Origin: Aquisediminimonas profunda
GTDB lineage: Bacteria; Pseudomonadota; Alphaproteobacteria; Sphingomonadales; Sphingomonadaceae
NCBI RefSeq assembly: GCF_019443285.1
Contig: NZ_CP080327.1
Coordinates: 1,608,001 to 1,672,000, forward strand
Length of the DNA stretch: 64,000 nucleotides
Direction of reading: 5' to 3'
A program made the translations under genes and the position numbers. Within the stretch, counting starts at the first letter, position 1; each line of letters opens with the position of its first letter. Below are positions 8,413 through 23,879 of the stretch, piece after piece. The notes under the pieces are model-generated. The model was not told where the DNA came from, searched no databases, and was given only the letters and a program-made list of their open reading frames with translations.

Positions 8413-9624
8413 TTATAGATCGATCAGCAAGCGGGTCGGGTCTTCGATCGCATTCTTGACGGCAACCAGAAATGTCACGGCCTCACGCCCATCGATCAGG
8501 CGGTGATCATAGCTCAAAGCCAGATACATCATCGGGCGGATGACGATCTGGCCATCGCGGACCACCGGACGATCTTCTATGCGATGGAGGCCGAGCACCG
8601 CGCTCTGCGGCGGATTGATGATCGGTGTGGAGAGGAGACTCCCGAACACGCCGCCATTGGAAATGGTGAAGGTACCGCCTGCCATGTCTTCAACGGTCAG
8701 AGTGCCTTCCTTGGCGCGCTTGCCGAAATCACCAATGCCGCGCTCGATTTCTGCGACTGACTTCGCCTGCGCATCGCGAAGCACTGGCACAACAAGGCCG
8801 TTGGGGGCGGAGACCGCGACCGAAATGTCTGCATAGTTGCGATAGACGATTTCATCGCCCTCTATCGTCGCATTGACTGCGGGCACATCCTTCAGTGCCA
8901 TGCACACAGCCTTGGTAAAGAAGCCCATGAAGCCAAGGCGAACGCCATGTTTTTTCTCAAACAGGTCCTTGTACTTCGCGCGCGCCGCCATGACTTCTGT
9001 CATGTCGACATCATTGAAGGTCGTCAGGATCGCGGCCGTGTTCTGTGCTTCCTTCAGCCGCCGGGCGACCGTCTGGCGCAGGCGTGTCATCCGGACACGT
9101 TCTTCGCCACGGCCTGACGGCACAGATGCGACCGCGATGGGTGCCTCAACGGCGGCGGCAGGTGCTGTGCTGTCCTGCTTGGCGGCTTCCAGTACGTCTT
9201 CCTTGGTCAGGCGGCCGTCCTTGCCGGTACCCCTGATCTTCGACGGATCGATTCCAAGCTCAAGCACCAGACGGCGTACGGCCGGGGACAGCGTCAGGTC
9301 CCCCGGAGTGTCGCCCGCAGGGGCAACTGCTGCAGCTGCTGGTGCGGACGCAGCGATCGCAGGTTTGCTTGCCGCGGGTGCGCCGCTGCCTTCTCCGATC
9401 GACCCGATGACAGCTCCAACGTTGACGGTATCGCCTTCATTGACAACATGGGGCCCCATGACGCCGGCGACAGGCGCGGTCACTTCGATCGCGACCTTGT
9501 CGGTTTCCAGGCTCGCGATAGGTTCGTCAGCGGCAACGGCTTCGCCTGGCTGCTTGAGCCATTGGCCGAGTGTCGCTTCGCTGATCGATTCACCCAGGGC
9601 TGGAACTTTGATTTCGGTACTCAT
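8413..9624 (-). CDS. sucB: 2-oxoglutarate dehydrogenase E2 (dihydrolipoyl succinyltransferase)
   Basis: A 403-residue E2 core enzyme that transfers the succinyl group from lipoamide to CoA. The N-terminal lipoyl domain carries the lipoylated lysine at K43 ([10 protein letters not shown]). An Ala/Pro-rich linker and a peripheral-subunit-binding domain ([20 protein letters not shown]) follow. The C-terminal catalytic domain ends in [13 protein letters not shown] with its active-site histidine and aspartate. The ATG at 9624 was chosen because it opens the lipoyl domain ([13 protein letters not shown]) and has GGAAAGG upstream. The frame is open a further 59 codons within sucA, but that part has no family similarity. 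Only two bases separate it from sucA. Confidence 0.97.
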   Translation of the reverse strand: MSTEIKVPALGESISEATLGQWLKQPGEAVAADEPIASLETDKVAIEVTAPVAGVMGPHVVNEGDTVNVGAVIGSIGEGSGAPAASKPAIAASAPAAAAVAPAGDTPGDLTLSPAVRRLVLELGIDPSKIRGTGKDGRLTKEDVLEAAKQDSTAPAAAVEAPIAVASVPSGRGEERVRMTRLRQTVARRLKEAQNTAAILTTFNDVDMTEVMAARAKYKDLFEKKHGVRLGFMGFFTKAVCMALKDVPAVNATIEGDEIVYRNYADISVAVSAPNGLVVPVLRDAQAKSVAEIERGIGDFGKRAKEGTLTVEDMAGGTFTISNGGVFGSLLSTPIINPPQSAVLGLHRIEDRPVVRDGQIVIRPMMYLALSYDHRLIDGREAVTFLVAVKNAIEDPTRLLIDL

Positions 9625-9626
9625 GA

Positions 9627-12428
9627 TCAGCCTTTCCGCTGGCGTCTGATTTCGGCGCGGACATTGTGGCCCAGCGCATCGGCAACAAGTGCGGCCTGCT
9701 CGGCCTGATGGCGTTTCGCCAGGCCGGTCGCGGTTGCCGCGCTGGCCTTGCGCCCGGCATAGCGAGGGCGCTTCGGCGCGACTTTTGCACGCAGCAGGCA
9801 CTCTTCGATCAGCGATTCCACAAAGAACCAGCTGCCGTTGTTGCGCGGTTCTTCCTGCGCCCAGATCACTTCTTCGAGATTGGTCATCCGTTCGAGACGC
9901 TTGACCAATGGATCGCCGGGGAATGGATAAAGCTGTTCGATCCTGACGATTGCCGTGTTGGCGTCTCCCGCTGCATTCCGCGCATCCATCAGGTCATAAG
10001 CGACCTTGCCCGAGCACAGGACGAGCCGCTTCACATCCGCGTCTGCTGGAGCCCAGGGGTCCGAAAGGATCCGCATGAAGTGGGCCTGATCGACAAAGTC
10101 CTCTACTTTCGAAACAGCCATCTTGTGCCGAAGAAGCGATTTGGGCGTCATCACGATCAGGGGCTTGCGGAACGGACGATGCATTTGGCGGCGGAGCAGG
10201 TGGAAATAATTTGCAGGCGTCGTGCAGTTGGCGACCTGCAGATTGTCTTCGGCGCACAACTGGAGGCACCGCTCAAGCCTGGCGGAACTGTGCTCCGGGC
10301 CCTGACCTTCATATCCGTGAGGCAGAAGCATCACGAGCCCGTTGGCCCGCAGCCATTTCGCTTCGCCGGCCGCAATGAACTGATCAATCATCACCTGCGC
10401 GCCATTGGCGAAATCGCCAAACTGCGCTTCCCAAAGAACCAGTGCCTTTGGATCGGCTCCGGCATAGCCATATTCAAAGCCCAACACGCCGAATTCGGAG
10501 AGCGGGCTGTCCAGTACTTCGAACCGGCCATGCGGCACGGTCGAAAGCGGGATGTATTTCGCTTCCGTGTTCTGGTCGACCCAGACCGCGTGGCGCTGGC
10601 TGAATGTGCCGCGTCCGGAATCCTGGCCCGAAAGCCTGACGCCAAAGCCTTCGGACAGCAGGCCGCCGAAAGCCAGAGCTTCGGCGGTTGCCCAGTCGAA
10701 GCCTTCGCCGCTCGCAAACATAGCCTTCTTTGCTTCAAGGACGCGGCCCAGTGTCGGGTGGATCGTGTGGCCTTCGGGTACCGTCGTCAGGGTCCGGCCA
10801 AGGCTTTCAAACAGCTTCTTGGAGATTCCCGTTTCGACATTGCGGCGCGCGCTTTCAGGGTCTGCGGGCTTGTTGAGTCCTGACCAGCGGCCACCGAACC
10901 AGTCCGCTTCGTTCGCCTTGTAGCTGGCCGCGCTCTGGAATTCCGCCTCAAGCATCGCGGTGAAGCGCATGATGTGCTCGCCGACCCAGTCTGCATCAAT
11001 CACGCCTTGTTCGATCAGGCGCGGTGCATAGACTTCGGAAACCGGCGGATGCTTCCTGATGTTGGCATACATCAAGGGCTGGGTGAAACTTGGTTCATCG
11101 CCTTCGTTGTGCCCGAAGCGGCGATAGCACCACATGTCGATCACAATGTCGCGGTGGAACTTCTGACGAAATTCGATCGCCATCTTGCAAGCGAAGGTCA
11201 CGGCTTCGGGATCGTCGCCATTCACGTGAAGGATCGGGGCTTGTACACCCTTGGCCACGTCGGACGGGTAGGGCGAAGAACGCGCGAATTGCGGGCTCGT
11301 CGTGAAGCCGACCTGATTGTTGACGATGAAGTGGATGCAGCCCCCGGTGTTGTAGCCCCGGATGCCCGAAAAGCCGAGGCATTCCCACACGATCCCCTGG
11401 CCCGCAAAGGCCGCATCGCCGTGCAGGAGGATGGGGAGCACCTGAACATGCTCGCCAAGATCGTCGCGCATTGTCTGGTTCGCGCGGACCTTGCCCAGCA
11501 CGACCGGATCGACAGCCTCAAGGTGCGACGGGTTCGGCACAAGAGACATATGGACCTTGATTCCGTCGAACTCGCGGTCGGTCGATGTGCCGAGATGGTA
11601 TTTCACGTCGCCGGAACCGCCGACGTCGTCCGGATTGGCTGAGCCGCCCGAGAATTCGTGGAAGATCACGCGGTAGGGCTTCGCCATCACATTCGCGAGG
11701 ACGTTGAGGCGGCCACGGTGCGGCATCCCGATAACAATCTCGCGGACCCCCAAAGCTCCGCCCTGCTTGATGAAGCTTTCGAGCGCCGGGATCATTGCTT
11801 CGCCGCCGTCGAGGCCGAAGCGCTTGGTGCCGACATATTTGCGGCCGAGAAACTTCTCGTACTGTTCCGCTTCGATCACCTTGGCGAGGATCGCACGCTT
11901 TCCTTCGACGGTGAAGCCAATCGTCTTGTCAGCGCCTTCCATCCGTTCCTGGAAGAAGCGCCGCTCCTCCACATCGGAGATGTGCATATATTCAAGGCCG
12001 ACGGCACCGCAGTAATTCGCGCGCAGGATATCGACGATCTCCCGCACTGTCGTCCATTCAAGGCCGAGCGTGCCGCCGATATAGACGGGCTTGTCGAGGC
12101 CAGCGCCCGTGAAGCCGTGATATTCGGGTGTCAGGTCGGGCGGGATGTCCTGCTTGGTCAGGCCCAGCGGATCAAGCTTTGCTGCCAGGTGACCGCGCAC
12201 GCGGTAGGTGCGGATCAGCATCATCGCGCGAATGGAGTCGCCCGCTGCGGACGCCACTTCGGCTTCGGACAAGGCCTTGCCCGATTTGGCCGCTGCAGCC
12301 TTGATTTCGACCGACATCTGGGTCGGATCAAGCGCCGCCGTCAGTTCGTCCGTATCGAGCGGCGGCCAGTTGGGACGCGCCCAGCTTGGGCGATGCTCCG
12401 GTTCGAATTCGTGTTGTTCGTAACCCAT
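9627..12428 (-). CDS. sucA: 2-oxoglutarate dehydrogenase E1 component
   Basis: A 933-residue thiamine-diphosphate-dependent decarboxylase that commits 2-oxoglutarate to succinyl-CoA in the TCA cycle. Recognisable parts are the [15 protein letters not shown] segment, the ThDP/Mg region ([18 protein letters not shown]), [17 protein letters not shown], and the C-terminal [21 protein letters not shown]. Length is normal for an alphaproteobacterial SucA. It lies between sucD (92-base gap with REP-like repeats) and sucB (two-base gap), giving the usual stoichiometrically coupled E1-E2 order. Confidence 0.97.
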   Translation of the reverse strand: MGYEQHEFEPEHRPSWARPNWPPLDTDELTAALDPTQMSVEIKAAAAKSGKALSEAEVASAAGDSIRAMMLIRTYRVRGHLAAKLDPLGLTKQDIPPDLTPEYHGFTGAGLDKPVYIGGTLGLEWTTVREIVDILRANYCGAVGLEYMHISDVEERRFFQERMEGADKTIGFTVEGKRAILAKVIEAEQYEKFLGRKYVGTKRFGLDGGEAMIPALESFIKQGGALGVREIVIGMPHRGRLNVLANVMAKPYRVIFHEFSGGSANPDDVGGSGDVKYHLGTSTDREFDGIKVHMSLVPNPSHLEAVDPVVLGKVRANQTMRDDLGEHVQVLPILLHGDAAFAGQGIVWECLGFSGIRGYNTGGCIHFIVNNQVGFTTSPQFARSSPYPSDVAKGVQAPILHVNGDDPEAVTFACKMAIEFRQKFHRDIVIDMWCYRRFGHNEGDEPSFTQPLMYANIRKHPPVSEVYAPRLIEQGVIDADWVGEHIMRFTAMLEAEFQSAASYKANEADWFGGRWSGLNKPADPESARRNVETGISKKLFESLGRTLTTVPEGHTIHPTLGRVLEAKKAMFASGEGFDWATAEALAFGGLLSEGFGVRLSGQDSGRGTFSQRHAVWVDQNTEAKYIPLSTVPHGRFEVLDSPLSEFGVLGFEYGYAGADPKALVLWEAQFGDFANGAQVMIDQFIAAGEAKWLRANGLVMLLPHGYEGQGPEHSSARLERCLQLCAEDNLQVANCTTPANYFHLLRRQMHRPFRKPLIVMTPKSLLRHKMAVSKVEDFVDQAHFMRILSDPWAPADADVKRLVLCSGKVAYDLMDARNAAGDANTAIVRIEQLYPFPGDPLVKRLERMTNLEEVIWAQEEPRNNGSWFFVESLIEECLLRAKVAPKRPRYAGRKASAATATGLAKRHQAEQAALVADALGHNVRAEIRRQRKG

Positions 12429-12437
12429 TTTTCACCT

Positions 12438-12519
12438 CGTCGCCCCTGCGAAGGCAGGGGCCTCTTCGGGAGTCGGGTGCCACGGCGCCATACGGGCCCC
12501 TGCCTGCGCAAGGGCGACG
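12438..12519. repeat. REP-like inverted pair between sucD and sucA
   Basis: Unit one (12438-12462) contains a perfect hairpin, GCCCCTGC-GAAG-GCAGGGGC. Unit two (12495-12519) is the reverse complement of unit one with two mismatches in 25 bases. The pair fills almost the whole gap, a BIME-like arrangement. It may shape mRNA stability or differential expression within the operon. Confidence 0.8.
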
Positions 12520-12520
12520 T

Positions 12521-13405
<885 letters not shown>

Positions 13406-13433
13406 GTGCTCTGCGTTCCTCGATCTTCATTGT

Positions 13434-13487
13434 GCTCCTGCGAGAGCAGGAGCCCAGCCTGTGCTTGGGTTCCTGCTCCTGCAGGAA
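13434..13487. repeat. Second REP-like inverted pair between mdh and sucD
   Basis: Hairpin one is GCTCCTGC-GAGA-GCAGGAGC (13434-13453) and hairpin two is TTCCTGC-TCCT-GCAGGAA (13470-13487). The layout resembles the sucD-sucA pair but the stem sequence differs (GCTCCTGC instead of GCCCCTGC), so these belong to another subtype of the repeat family. Confidence 0.7.
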
Positions 13488-13494
13488 AACGAAG

Positions 13495-14562
<1,068 letters not shown>

Positions 14563-14652
14563 CTTGCGAACCATTTGCAATAAAGCTCATTGGTTGACGC
14601 CGCTTTCGGAGTGGCTAGGCTGCAGGCTGTTCCGTCATTCAGAGGTTGTGCG

Positions 14653-15315
14653 ATGTCCGGCGTCCCGCAAAAGCTTACGATCGATATTGTTTCTGACGTT
14701 GTGTGCCCATGGTGTGCCATTGGCTACAAGGGCCTGGAGCAGGCACTCTCTGCCTTGGGCGATCGGGTTGAGGCGACGGTTACCTGGCATCCGTTTGAGC
14801 TCGCCTCATATTTGCCCGCTGGCGGCCAACTCCTGAGCGATTATGTGCGGGAACGTTATGGTGCGCCCGCCGAACAGAGTCAGAAAAGCCGGCAAAGGAT
14901 CGTGGATGCAGGTGCCGCGGTTGGCCTGGACTTCCGCTATTCCGAAGGCAGCAGGATCTACAACAGCTTCAAGGCGCATCAATTGCTCCACTGGGCGGGC
15001 GAAGTCGGTCATCAAACCGAACTCAAGCTGGCGCTGTTCAAGGCCTATTTCACGGACCAGACGAATATCAATGATGAGGATGTTCTGATGGCTGCCGTCG
15101 AGAGCGCTGGTCTTGATCCGGCAGAGGCGGCCGCGGTGCTGGCGGACCAGCGCTATGCCGGCAAGGTCCGCGCCGAAGAAAATTATTGGACCGAGCAGAA
15201 TATCACTGGTGTTCCAGCCTTCATCATCAATGGCAAATACATGATCCCAGGGGCGCAGGATGCAGAAACCTTCGGTCGCGTCCTCGAACGGGTCCTCCAG
15301 AAGGAAGCGGCCTAG
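14653..15315 (+). CDS. DsbA-family FrnE-like thiol oxidoreductase
   Basis: A 220-residue thioredoxin-fold protein of the FrnE/HCCA-isomerase-like branch of the DsbA family. The active site CPWC is at residues 18-21 (SDVVCPWCAIGYKGLE). The C-terminal cis-proline region reads ITGVPAFIINGKYMIPGAQ. There is no signal peptide, so it works in the cytoplasm, where relatives such as Deinococcus FrnE act as disulfide isomerases in oxidative stress. The ATG at 14653 has AGAGG just upstream and begins the conserved part; an upstream TTG extension was rejected. It is divergent from mdh. Confidence 0.87.
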   Translation: MSGVPQKLTIDIVSDVVCPWCAIGYKGLEQALSALGDRVEATVTWHPFELASYLPAGGQLLSDYVRERYGAPAEQSQKSRQRIVDAGAAVGLDFRYSEGSRIYNSFKAHQLLHWAGEVGHQTELKLALFKAYFTDQTNINDEDVLMAAVESAGLDPAEAAAVLADQRYAGKVRAEENYWTEQNITGVPAFIINGKYMIPGAQDAETFGRVLERVLQKEAA

Positions 15316-15330
15316 ACCCGAAGGCTTTGG

Positions 15331-15999
15331 CTATTCAGCCTGGCCCTTGAATCCCTGAGCGACGACATACCATTCGGATGACCCCTTGCGGCTTGCGGGC
15401 GGCTTGGCGTGCCTGACTGTTGTGAAATTCCGTTTGAGCAGCGCGACGAGATCATTGTCCGATCCGCCCGCCAGCGATTTCGCGATGAAAGCTCCACCGG
15501 GCTTCAATACCTGCACAGCAAAATAGGCTCCGGCTTCCACGAGGGCCATCGTGCGCAAGTGATCGGTCTGCTGATGCCCGACAGTGTTGGCAGCCATGTC
15601 TGACAGCACGAGGTCTGCGGGTCCGCCAAGCGTCTCTTTCAGCCACTCTGGAGCAGCATCGTCCATGAAATCCATCTGGGCGATTGTCACGCCGTCAATC
15701 GGGTCTACCGGCAGGAGGTCGATGCCGACAATCGCAGCCGCAGGACATTTGCGCCGCACAACCTGCGACCAGCCACCCGGTGCAATCCCCAGATCGATGA
15801 CGCGCTTTGCCCCTTTCAGAAAGCCGTATTTGTCATCCAGTTCGATCAGCTTGTAGGCTGCCCTGCTTCGGAAACCCTCCGCATGGGCGCGCTTGACATA
15901 GGGATCGTTCAGCTGGCGCGCGAGCCAGCGCGTCGACGATGCCGTGCGTCCCCGCGCCGTCTTGACCCGTGTATGCCCGCCTGATCCGCCACGGCTCAT
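15331..15999 (-). CDS. rlmE: 23S rRNA (uridine2552-2'-O)-methyltransferase
   Basis: A 222-residue FtsJ/RrmJ methyltransferase that methylates U2552 in the A loop of 23S rRNA late in large-subunit assembly. SAM motif I is [13 protein letters not shown]. The K-D-K-E catalytic set is visible as [35 protein letters not shown] and [11 protein letters not shown]. The first ~15 residues are basic and Gly/Ser-rich, as in alphaproteobacterial members. The start ATG overlaps the stop of the upstream ppx-like gene (ATGA), showing a two-gene operon. Confidence 0.95.
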   Translation of the reverse strand: MSRGGSGGHTRVKTARGRTASSTRWLARQLNDPYVKRAHAEGFRSRAAYKLIELDDKYGFLKGAKRVIDLGIAPGGWSQVVRRKCPAAAIVGIDLLPVDPIDGVTIAQMDFMDDAAPEWLKETLGGPADLVLSDMAANTVGHQQTDHLRTMALVEAGAYFAVQVLKPGGAFIAKSLAGGSDNDLVALLKRNFTTVRHAKPPASRKGSSEWYVVAQGFKGQAE

Positions 16000-17051
16000 G
16001 CGCGAGCGCCAAGCTGCATCAACTGGCGCAAAATGCCTTCCCGAATGCCCCGATCGGCGACGCCGACCCGGGGCGCCGGCCAGATATCCAGAATTGCTTC
16101 GAGGATTGCGCATCCCGCGACCACGAGATCGGCACGTTCGTGCCCGATACAGGCAAACTTGGCGCGCTCTGCCAGAGACGAACGGGAGAGCTTTGCACTG
16201 ATGCCGCGCATCGATTCGCTTGGAACGACAAGTCCGTCAATCATCTTGCGGTCATAACTTGGAAGACCAAGATGGACGCTGGCAAGCGTTGTAACGGTTC
16301 CGCTTGTGCCCAGCAGGCGAAGATTGCTGGTGTCGAATTTCTGGCGGGCAGCGAAGGTGGCAAAGCTCTCAAGAACGCGGCCGCGCATGCGCTCATAGGC
16401 TGCCAGCCGCTGGTCAAGGCAATTGGGATCCGCACCTTCCGATTCCGCCAACGAGACAACCCCCCACGGGACGCTCAGCCAATCAAGCGTGCGGGGCTCA
16501 TCTCCGCTTGTGTCGACAATAACGAGTTCCGTCGAGCCGCCCCCGATATCAAAAACAAGTGCTGGGCCATCGCCCTCCTCAAGAAGGCGGTGGCAGCCAA
16601 TGACTGCGAGCCGGGCTTCCTCCTCTGCAGCGATCACATCCAGCTTGATACCCGTCTCTCGGTACACGCGGTCCACGAATTCGGGGCCATTGGCGGCCCG
16701 CCTGCATGCTTCGGTTGCAACTGACCGGGCCAGATGGACATTGCGACGCACCAGCTTGTCAGCGCACACGGCCAAAGCCGCGACTGTGCGATCCATGGCC
16801 GCATCGCTCAATCGTCCACTTGCGCCCAGGCCTTCGCCTAGCCGCACAATGCGTGAAAAGGCATCGACGATGAAGAACTGGTCGCCATCCGGCCGCGCAA
16901 TCAGCATCCGGCAATTGTTCGTGCCGAGATCAAGCGCAGCATAGGAACGCCGCGCGGGGAAACGCGCGCGATAGCCCCCTTCGGGCTTTTGTGGCGGGGC
17001 ATTCTGATCGCGACGATGCCGCGACGGCCCCTGGGCAGCAAATTGGGTCAT
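15996..17051 (-). CDS. Ppx/GppA family exopolyphosphatase
   Basis: A 351-residue ASKHA-fold phosphatase. The two phosphate-binding loops are visible as [16 protein letters not shown] near the N-terminus and [14 protein letters not shown] near the middle. Relatives release phosphate from polyphosphate or convert pppGpp to ppGpp. The length corresponds to the short form lacking the C-terminal HD-like domain of E. coli Ppx, as is usual for alphaproteobacteria. The ATG at 17051 is preferred; a GTG at 17078 is possible. It overlaps rlmE by four bases. The basic, Arg/Pro-rich first ~35 residues are probably disordered. Confidence 0.87.
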   Translation of the reverse strand: MTQFAAQGPSRHRRDQNAPPQKPEGGYRARFPARRSYAALDLGTNNCRMLIARPDGDQFFIVDAFSRIVRLGEGLGASGRLSDAAMDRTVAALAVCADKLVRRNVHLARSVATEACRRAANGPEFVDRVYRETGIKLDVIAAEEEARLAVIGCHRLLEEGDGPALVFDIGGGSTELVIVDTSGDEPRTLDWLSVPWGVVSLAESEGADPNCLDQRLAAYERMRGRVLESFATFAARQKFDTSNLRLLGTSGTVTTLASVHLGLPSYDRKMIDGLVVPSESMRGISAKLSRSSLAERAKFACIGHERADLVVAGCAILEAILDIWPAPRVGVADRGIREGILRQLMQLGARA

Positions 17052-17145
17052 GCCCGACAACTTTTCTGTTCTCCGCACGGCACACGCCGCCGGTACTTGA
17101 TGACGTTTCTAATCCAAAGTTGCGCATTCCGCAAATGGGGGGGCG

Positions 17146-17174
17146 TTGACTTGCGCGGCAAGCCAACCTATCAG
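17146..17174 (+). promoter_or_regulatory. Promoter of tRNA-Gln
   Basis: TTGACT (17146-17151), a 17-base spacer and TATCAG (17169-17174), with the tRNA beginning 14 bases later. Near-consensus -35, good spacing and position. Confidence 0.7.
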
Positions 17175-17188
17175 CCGCGCCTGCCCGC

Positions 17189-17262
17189 TGCCCCGTCGTC
17201 TAACGGTAAGACACCGGACTCTGACTCCGTTTATTGAGGTTCGAATCCTCACGGGGCATCCA
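17189..17262 (+). tRNA. tRNA-Gln (anticodon CTG)
   Basis: A 74-nt cloverleaf. The acceptor arm TGCCCCG pairs with CGGGGCA, followed by T and an encoded CCA at 17260-17262. The D loop contains TAACGGTAAGA. The anticodon loop CTCTGAC gives anticodon CTG, which reads CAG (Gln). The T arm is GAGG-TTCGAAT-CCTC. No integrase or duplicated 3' end lies nearby, so there is no sign that it is used as an attachment site. The following 204 bases up to the stress-protein gene contain nothing else I can identify. Confidence 0.95.
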
Positions 17263-17466
17263 GGCATTTCTCCCTGTGCAGACAGTGCCGGGAAGTCAGC
17301 GGTTGGCACCTCGCACAGGAATTCGCATGCCAACGGACGTCGCTGGCCGCATCCGTATTGTCCCTGATTCTGCTGACTCGCCGCGGGCTATAGTCTGTTC
17401 CCAAGAATGAACGGCCCCGACCGGGCATTTGGCCAAGAACGAAATTAGGGAAGAGGAGGCAGGCAC

Positions 17467-18279
17467 ATGAAATCGGTACTGTTGCACATCCAGGACGATG
17501 CTGGCTTCGAAGCGCGGCTCCAGACCGCGCTGGATATTGTTCGCGCATCAGAAGGGCATTTGACTTGCCTTTATGTGACGCCGGTCAATGCCTATGTCGC
17601 GTTTGACAATTTTGGCGGCGTTTTCGTCATGAACGACGTGCTCAAGCAACTCGAGGAAAACAAGGCTCTCTTGCAGGCTCGCATAGAGCAACGTCTGAAG
17701 GTGGAAGACATATCCTGGGATTATGTCGACTCCACTGCCGATCCAGCTCAAGCCCTGGTCAGTCGTTCAACGCTGAGCGATCTCATCATCATGAGTCATC
17801 CAGTGGGTGACAAGCCGCAAGGGATCGCCCACGCCCTGGTTGGTGACGTTGTCATGGGGGCTTCGACACCCGTCCTGCTTGTGTCGGATACGGCCAAGGC
17901 CTTCAATGCAACTGGCACAGCCGTCGTCGCCTGGAACGGCAGCTTTGAAGCTGGCCATGCGCTTCGTGCGGCGCTGCCGCTTCTTGCGAGCGCGGGCAAT
18001 GTCCATATCGTCTCGGTCTCGGAAGGGCGGGATCATGCGTTTCCGTCACTGGCTGCCTCGGAATATCTCGCTCGTCACGGGATCGTGTCGGAACTGCATG
18101 AGCGTCGCGGAGATAGTGGAGAGGTTGGAACGCTACTGATCGAAACCGCGAAACAGCTTAAGGCGCAATATCTTGTCATGGGTGCTTACGGACATTCAAG
18201 GGCCCGGGAATATCTGTTCGGCGGGGTAACACGCAACTTGCTGAAGGACTCTCCGATCCCCCTGCTGCTGGCACGCTAG
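17467..18279 (+). CDS. Universal stress protein with tandem UspA domains
   Basis: A 270-residue cytoplasmic protein with two UspA domains. The C-terminal one keeps the ATP-binding pattern GAYGHSRAREYLFGGVTR (G-x2-G-x9-G-S/T-like), while the N-terminal one (SHPVGD...VMGASTPVLLV) is degenerate. Such tandem proteins support survival under starvation, oxidative or low-oxygen stress by unclear means. A strong ribosome binding site (AAGAGGAGG) precedes the ATG. It appears monocistronic; a TATAGT hexamer near 17390 may be part of its promoter. Confidence 0.9.
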   Translation: MKSVLLHIQDDAGFEARLQTALDIVRASEGHLTCLYVTPVNAYVAFDNFGGVFVMNDVLKQLEENKALLQARIEQRLKVEDISWDYVDSTADPAQALVSRSTLSDLIIMSHPVGDKPQGIAHALVGDVVMGASTPVLLVSDTAKAFNATGTAVVAWNGSFEAGHALRAALPLLASAGNVHIVSVSEGRDHAFPSLAASEYLARHGIVSELHERRGDSGEVGTLLIETAKQLKAQYLVMGAYGHSRAREYLFGGVTRNLLKDSPIPLLLAR

Positions 18280-18320
18280 TACGAAGTGCGCGGCATTGGC
18301 CTGAAGTCGATAGGCTGCGA

Positions 18321-19457
18321 TTATCCAGCGCAGCGTATCGGCAAGGCTGCAGCGCCAGCATCACGTTTGTAAATGTCCGGCAGGATGGCAACACGCCCGT
18401 CCCGGCCCACATCCGCAGTGAAGTAAGTCACGTAGACCGGGATCGCCTTGGGCAGCGCAAAAGTCTGGGTTTCCCGACCTGCGACGATGGCGTCGATCCT
18501 GTCCTTGGTCACGCTTCCGCGAAGGAGCGTATTCGCAAAGCCCAATGCATCGCCAACCCGGATACAGCCATGGCTGAAGGCACGAACGTCCTTCAGGAAA
18601 AGATCTTTGGACGGCGTATCATGGAGATAGATGCTGAATTGGTTGGGCATTTCCAGCTTCATCTGGCCCAGCGCATTGTTCGGCCCCGGCTTCTGGCGAT
18701 AGCTGCCTTTGCCCCAGACATACCCTCGCCGTCGGGCTTCTGCGGGATTGCGGCGCACCAAAGCGCCAACGCTTTCGGCCACGATGCTCTTCGGGACTGT
18801 CCACCAGGGGTTGAACGTCACCCCCTTGACGAAGGTCGCGAATGTCGGCGTCGGGGTCTTGGGTTTGCCGACAATGACGGGCCAGGTGCCAACCATCTTG
18901 CCGTCTTGCCAGTAGGTGACTTCGAACCTCGCAGCATTCACGATCAGAAAGGTCTCCCCCAGGTCTATGGGGAGCCACCGCCACCGCTCCATGTTCAGTG
19001 CAAGCGTGGCCCGCTGCGCCGGATCCTTCTCGACGGCATAGGCTGCACGAAGGGCGGAATAGTCGGGGTGATGCGGGATCAGCAGTGAAAAGAACAGATC
19101 AATATCTTCCTTGCCGAGCATGAAGGAAAGGTAAGATTTTAGGTCATAATATTCGTCGACATCGGGCATATGCCACGTGCTGCGGGTTTCGACCGAAGCG
19201 CTGCCCAAGAGGTGCATCCGAGCGAGTCGGAGCGCAAGATCAGTCGCCGCCTTGTCGATCTCTTCCTGATTCTGACTTGTAACAGCCTTGTCCAGATCGG
19301 CAGTGGAGGGTTGGGGCAAGGCATCAAGCGGCGCCGCCGCGGCCCAGCGGCGGAGAGCACGTACCTGCTCTTCCGGCCATTTCGGCACGGCGACCGATTC
19401 CGGGGCAGCGTTGGCCGTCGTCAGGAAGACAACTGCGATCAACAGACTGATTCTCAT
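18321..19457 (-). CDS. L,D-transpeptidase (YcbB/YkuD type)
   Basis: A 378-residue exported protein that forms 3-3 crosslinks in peptidoglycan or attaches proteins to it. It has a short signal peptide (MRISLLIAVVFLTTANAA). An alpha-helical scaffold domain (about 30-160) is followed by the YkuD catalytic domain, starting near LIVNAARFEVTYWQDG. The catalytic cysteine is C298 in SHGCIRVGD, with the histidine in IYLHDTP (H279) also conserved. The domain order matches the YcbB/LdtD group without the peptidoglycan-binding repeat being obvious. It is divergent from a second transpeptidase-fold gene at 19546. Confidence 0.9.
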   Translation of the reverse strand: MRISLLIAVVFLTTANAAPESVAVPKWPEEQVRALRRWAAAAPLDALPQPSTADLDKAVTSQNQEEIDKAATDLALRLARMHLLGSASVETRSTWHMPDVDEYYDLKSYLSFMLGKEDIDLFFSLLIPHHPDYSALRAAYAVEKDPAQRATLALNMERWRWLPIDLGETFLIVNAARFEVTYWQDGKMVGTWPVIVGKPKTPTPTFATFVKGVTFNPWWTVPKSIVAESVGALVRRNPAEARRRGYVWGKGSYRQKPGPNNALGQMKLEMPNQFSIYLHDTPSKDLFLKDVRAFSHGCIRVGDALGFANTLLRGSVTKDRIDAIVAGRETQTFALPKAIPVYVTYFTADVGRDGRVAILPDIYKRDAGAAALPIRCAG

Positions 19458-19545
19458 GACGAAGACCTGCGCGCGTCCATTGAATGGCTCAATCAGGGCT
19501 ATTACCTACACGGTTGAATGATTTTCACATTTTGGGTTTATATAA

Positions 19546-20136
19546 TTGAATAGACGCAGTTTTCTGACTGCCGGTGCTGTTGCATCAGTGTCGCTTTGCG
19601 TTCCAAAGGCATTTGCGGCTGTTTTGGGCGACCGGACACCGGACATTTTGCCGCGGGCCCTTGCCGCACTTGACCGGCACCGGGGACGCATCGTGCATCG
19701 CGACTGGATTGGCATTGTCGATTTTGGCATGGCCTCCCGCAGTCGGCGATTTTACCTCGTCGATCTTTTGGGCGGCCGGACGACCAGCCTTTTGGTTTCG
19801 CATGGTCGTGGCTCCGATCCGGGAAATAGCGGCTGGGTGCAGTCATTTTCCAACCGTCCGGGTTCGGAAGCCTCTTCGCCGGGCAGCTTCCTCACGGGCG
19901 ATACCTACTTTGGAAAGCATGGCCGATCCCGGAGGCTTGCCGGCCTTGAACCGTGCAACGACCAAGCCGAAAACAGAGGGATCGTGATCCACTCGGCATC
20001 CTATGTCAGCGATGACATGGCCAATATGCATGGCAGGGTGGGGCGTAGCCAAGGGTGTTTTGCCGTTTCGGATAACGAGCTTCAGATGGTCTTGGCTCGG
20101 CTGGGGCCGGGACGACTGCTGTTCGCCACGAAGTAG
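19546..20136 (+). CDS. Murein L,D-transpeptidase catalytic-domain protein (YkuD_2 type)
   Basis: A 196-residue exported protein. The N-terminus NRRSFLTAGAVASVSL looks like a Tat signal and begins immediately at a TTG codon (19546-19548), which fixes this rare start. The catalytic region has GIVIHSASY and GRSQGCFAVSD, where the cysteine is the presumed nucleophile; this is the short YkuD_2 family, distinct from classical YkuD. It probably acts on peptidoglycan in the periplasm. It is divergent from the larger L,D-transpeptidase gene, with 88 bases between starts. No clear ribosome binding site is seen before the TTG, so expression may be low. Confidence 0.85.
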   Translation: MNRRSFLTAGAVASVSLCVPKAFAAVLGDRTPDILPRALAALDRHRGRIVHRDWIGIVDFGMASRSRRFYLVDLLGGRTTSLLVSHGRGSDPGNSGWVQSFSNRPGSEASSPGSFLTGDTYFGKHGRSRRLAGLEPCNDQAENRGIVIHSASYVSDDMANMHGRVGRSQGCFAVSDNELQMVLARLGPGRLLFATK

Positions 20137-20165
20137 AACTGCAGGCGCAATCTGTTCGCTTCGTG

Positions 20166-23866
<3,701 letters not shown>

Positions 23867-23879
23867 TGACTTGCAGCCC

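Noticed and set aside
9666-10883. 405-codon open frame antisense to sucA
   Set aside because: Same high-GC shadow effect; sucA is fully conserved over this stretch.
13406-13494. Remnant of sucC between mdh and sucD
   Set aside because: The gap is too short and consists of inverted repeats and a ribosome binding site; no ATP-grasp fragment can be read.
17189-17466. Integration site of a mobile element at tRNA-Gln
   Set aside because: No integrase, no duplicated tRNA 3' end, and normal housekeeping genes follow.
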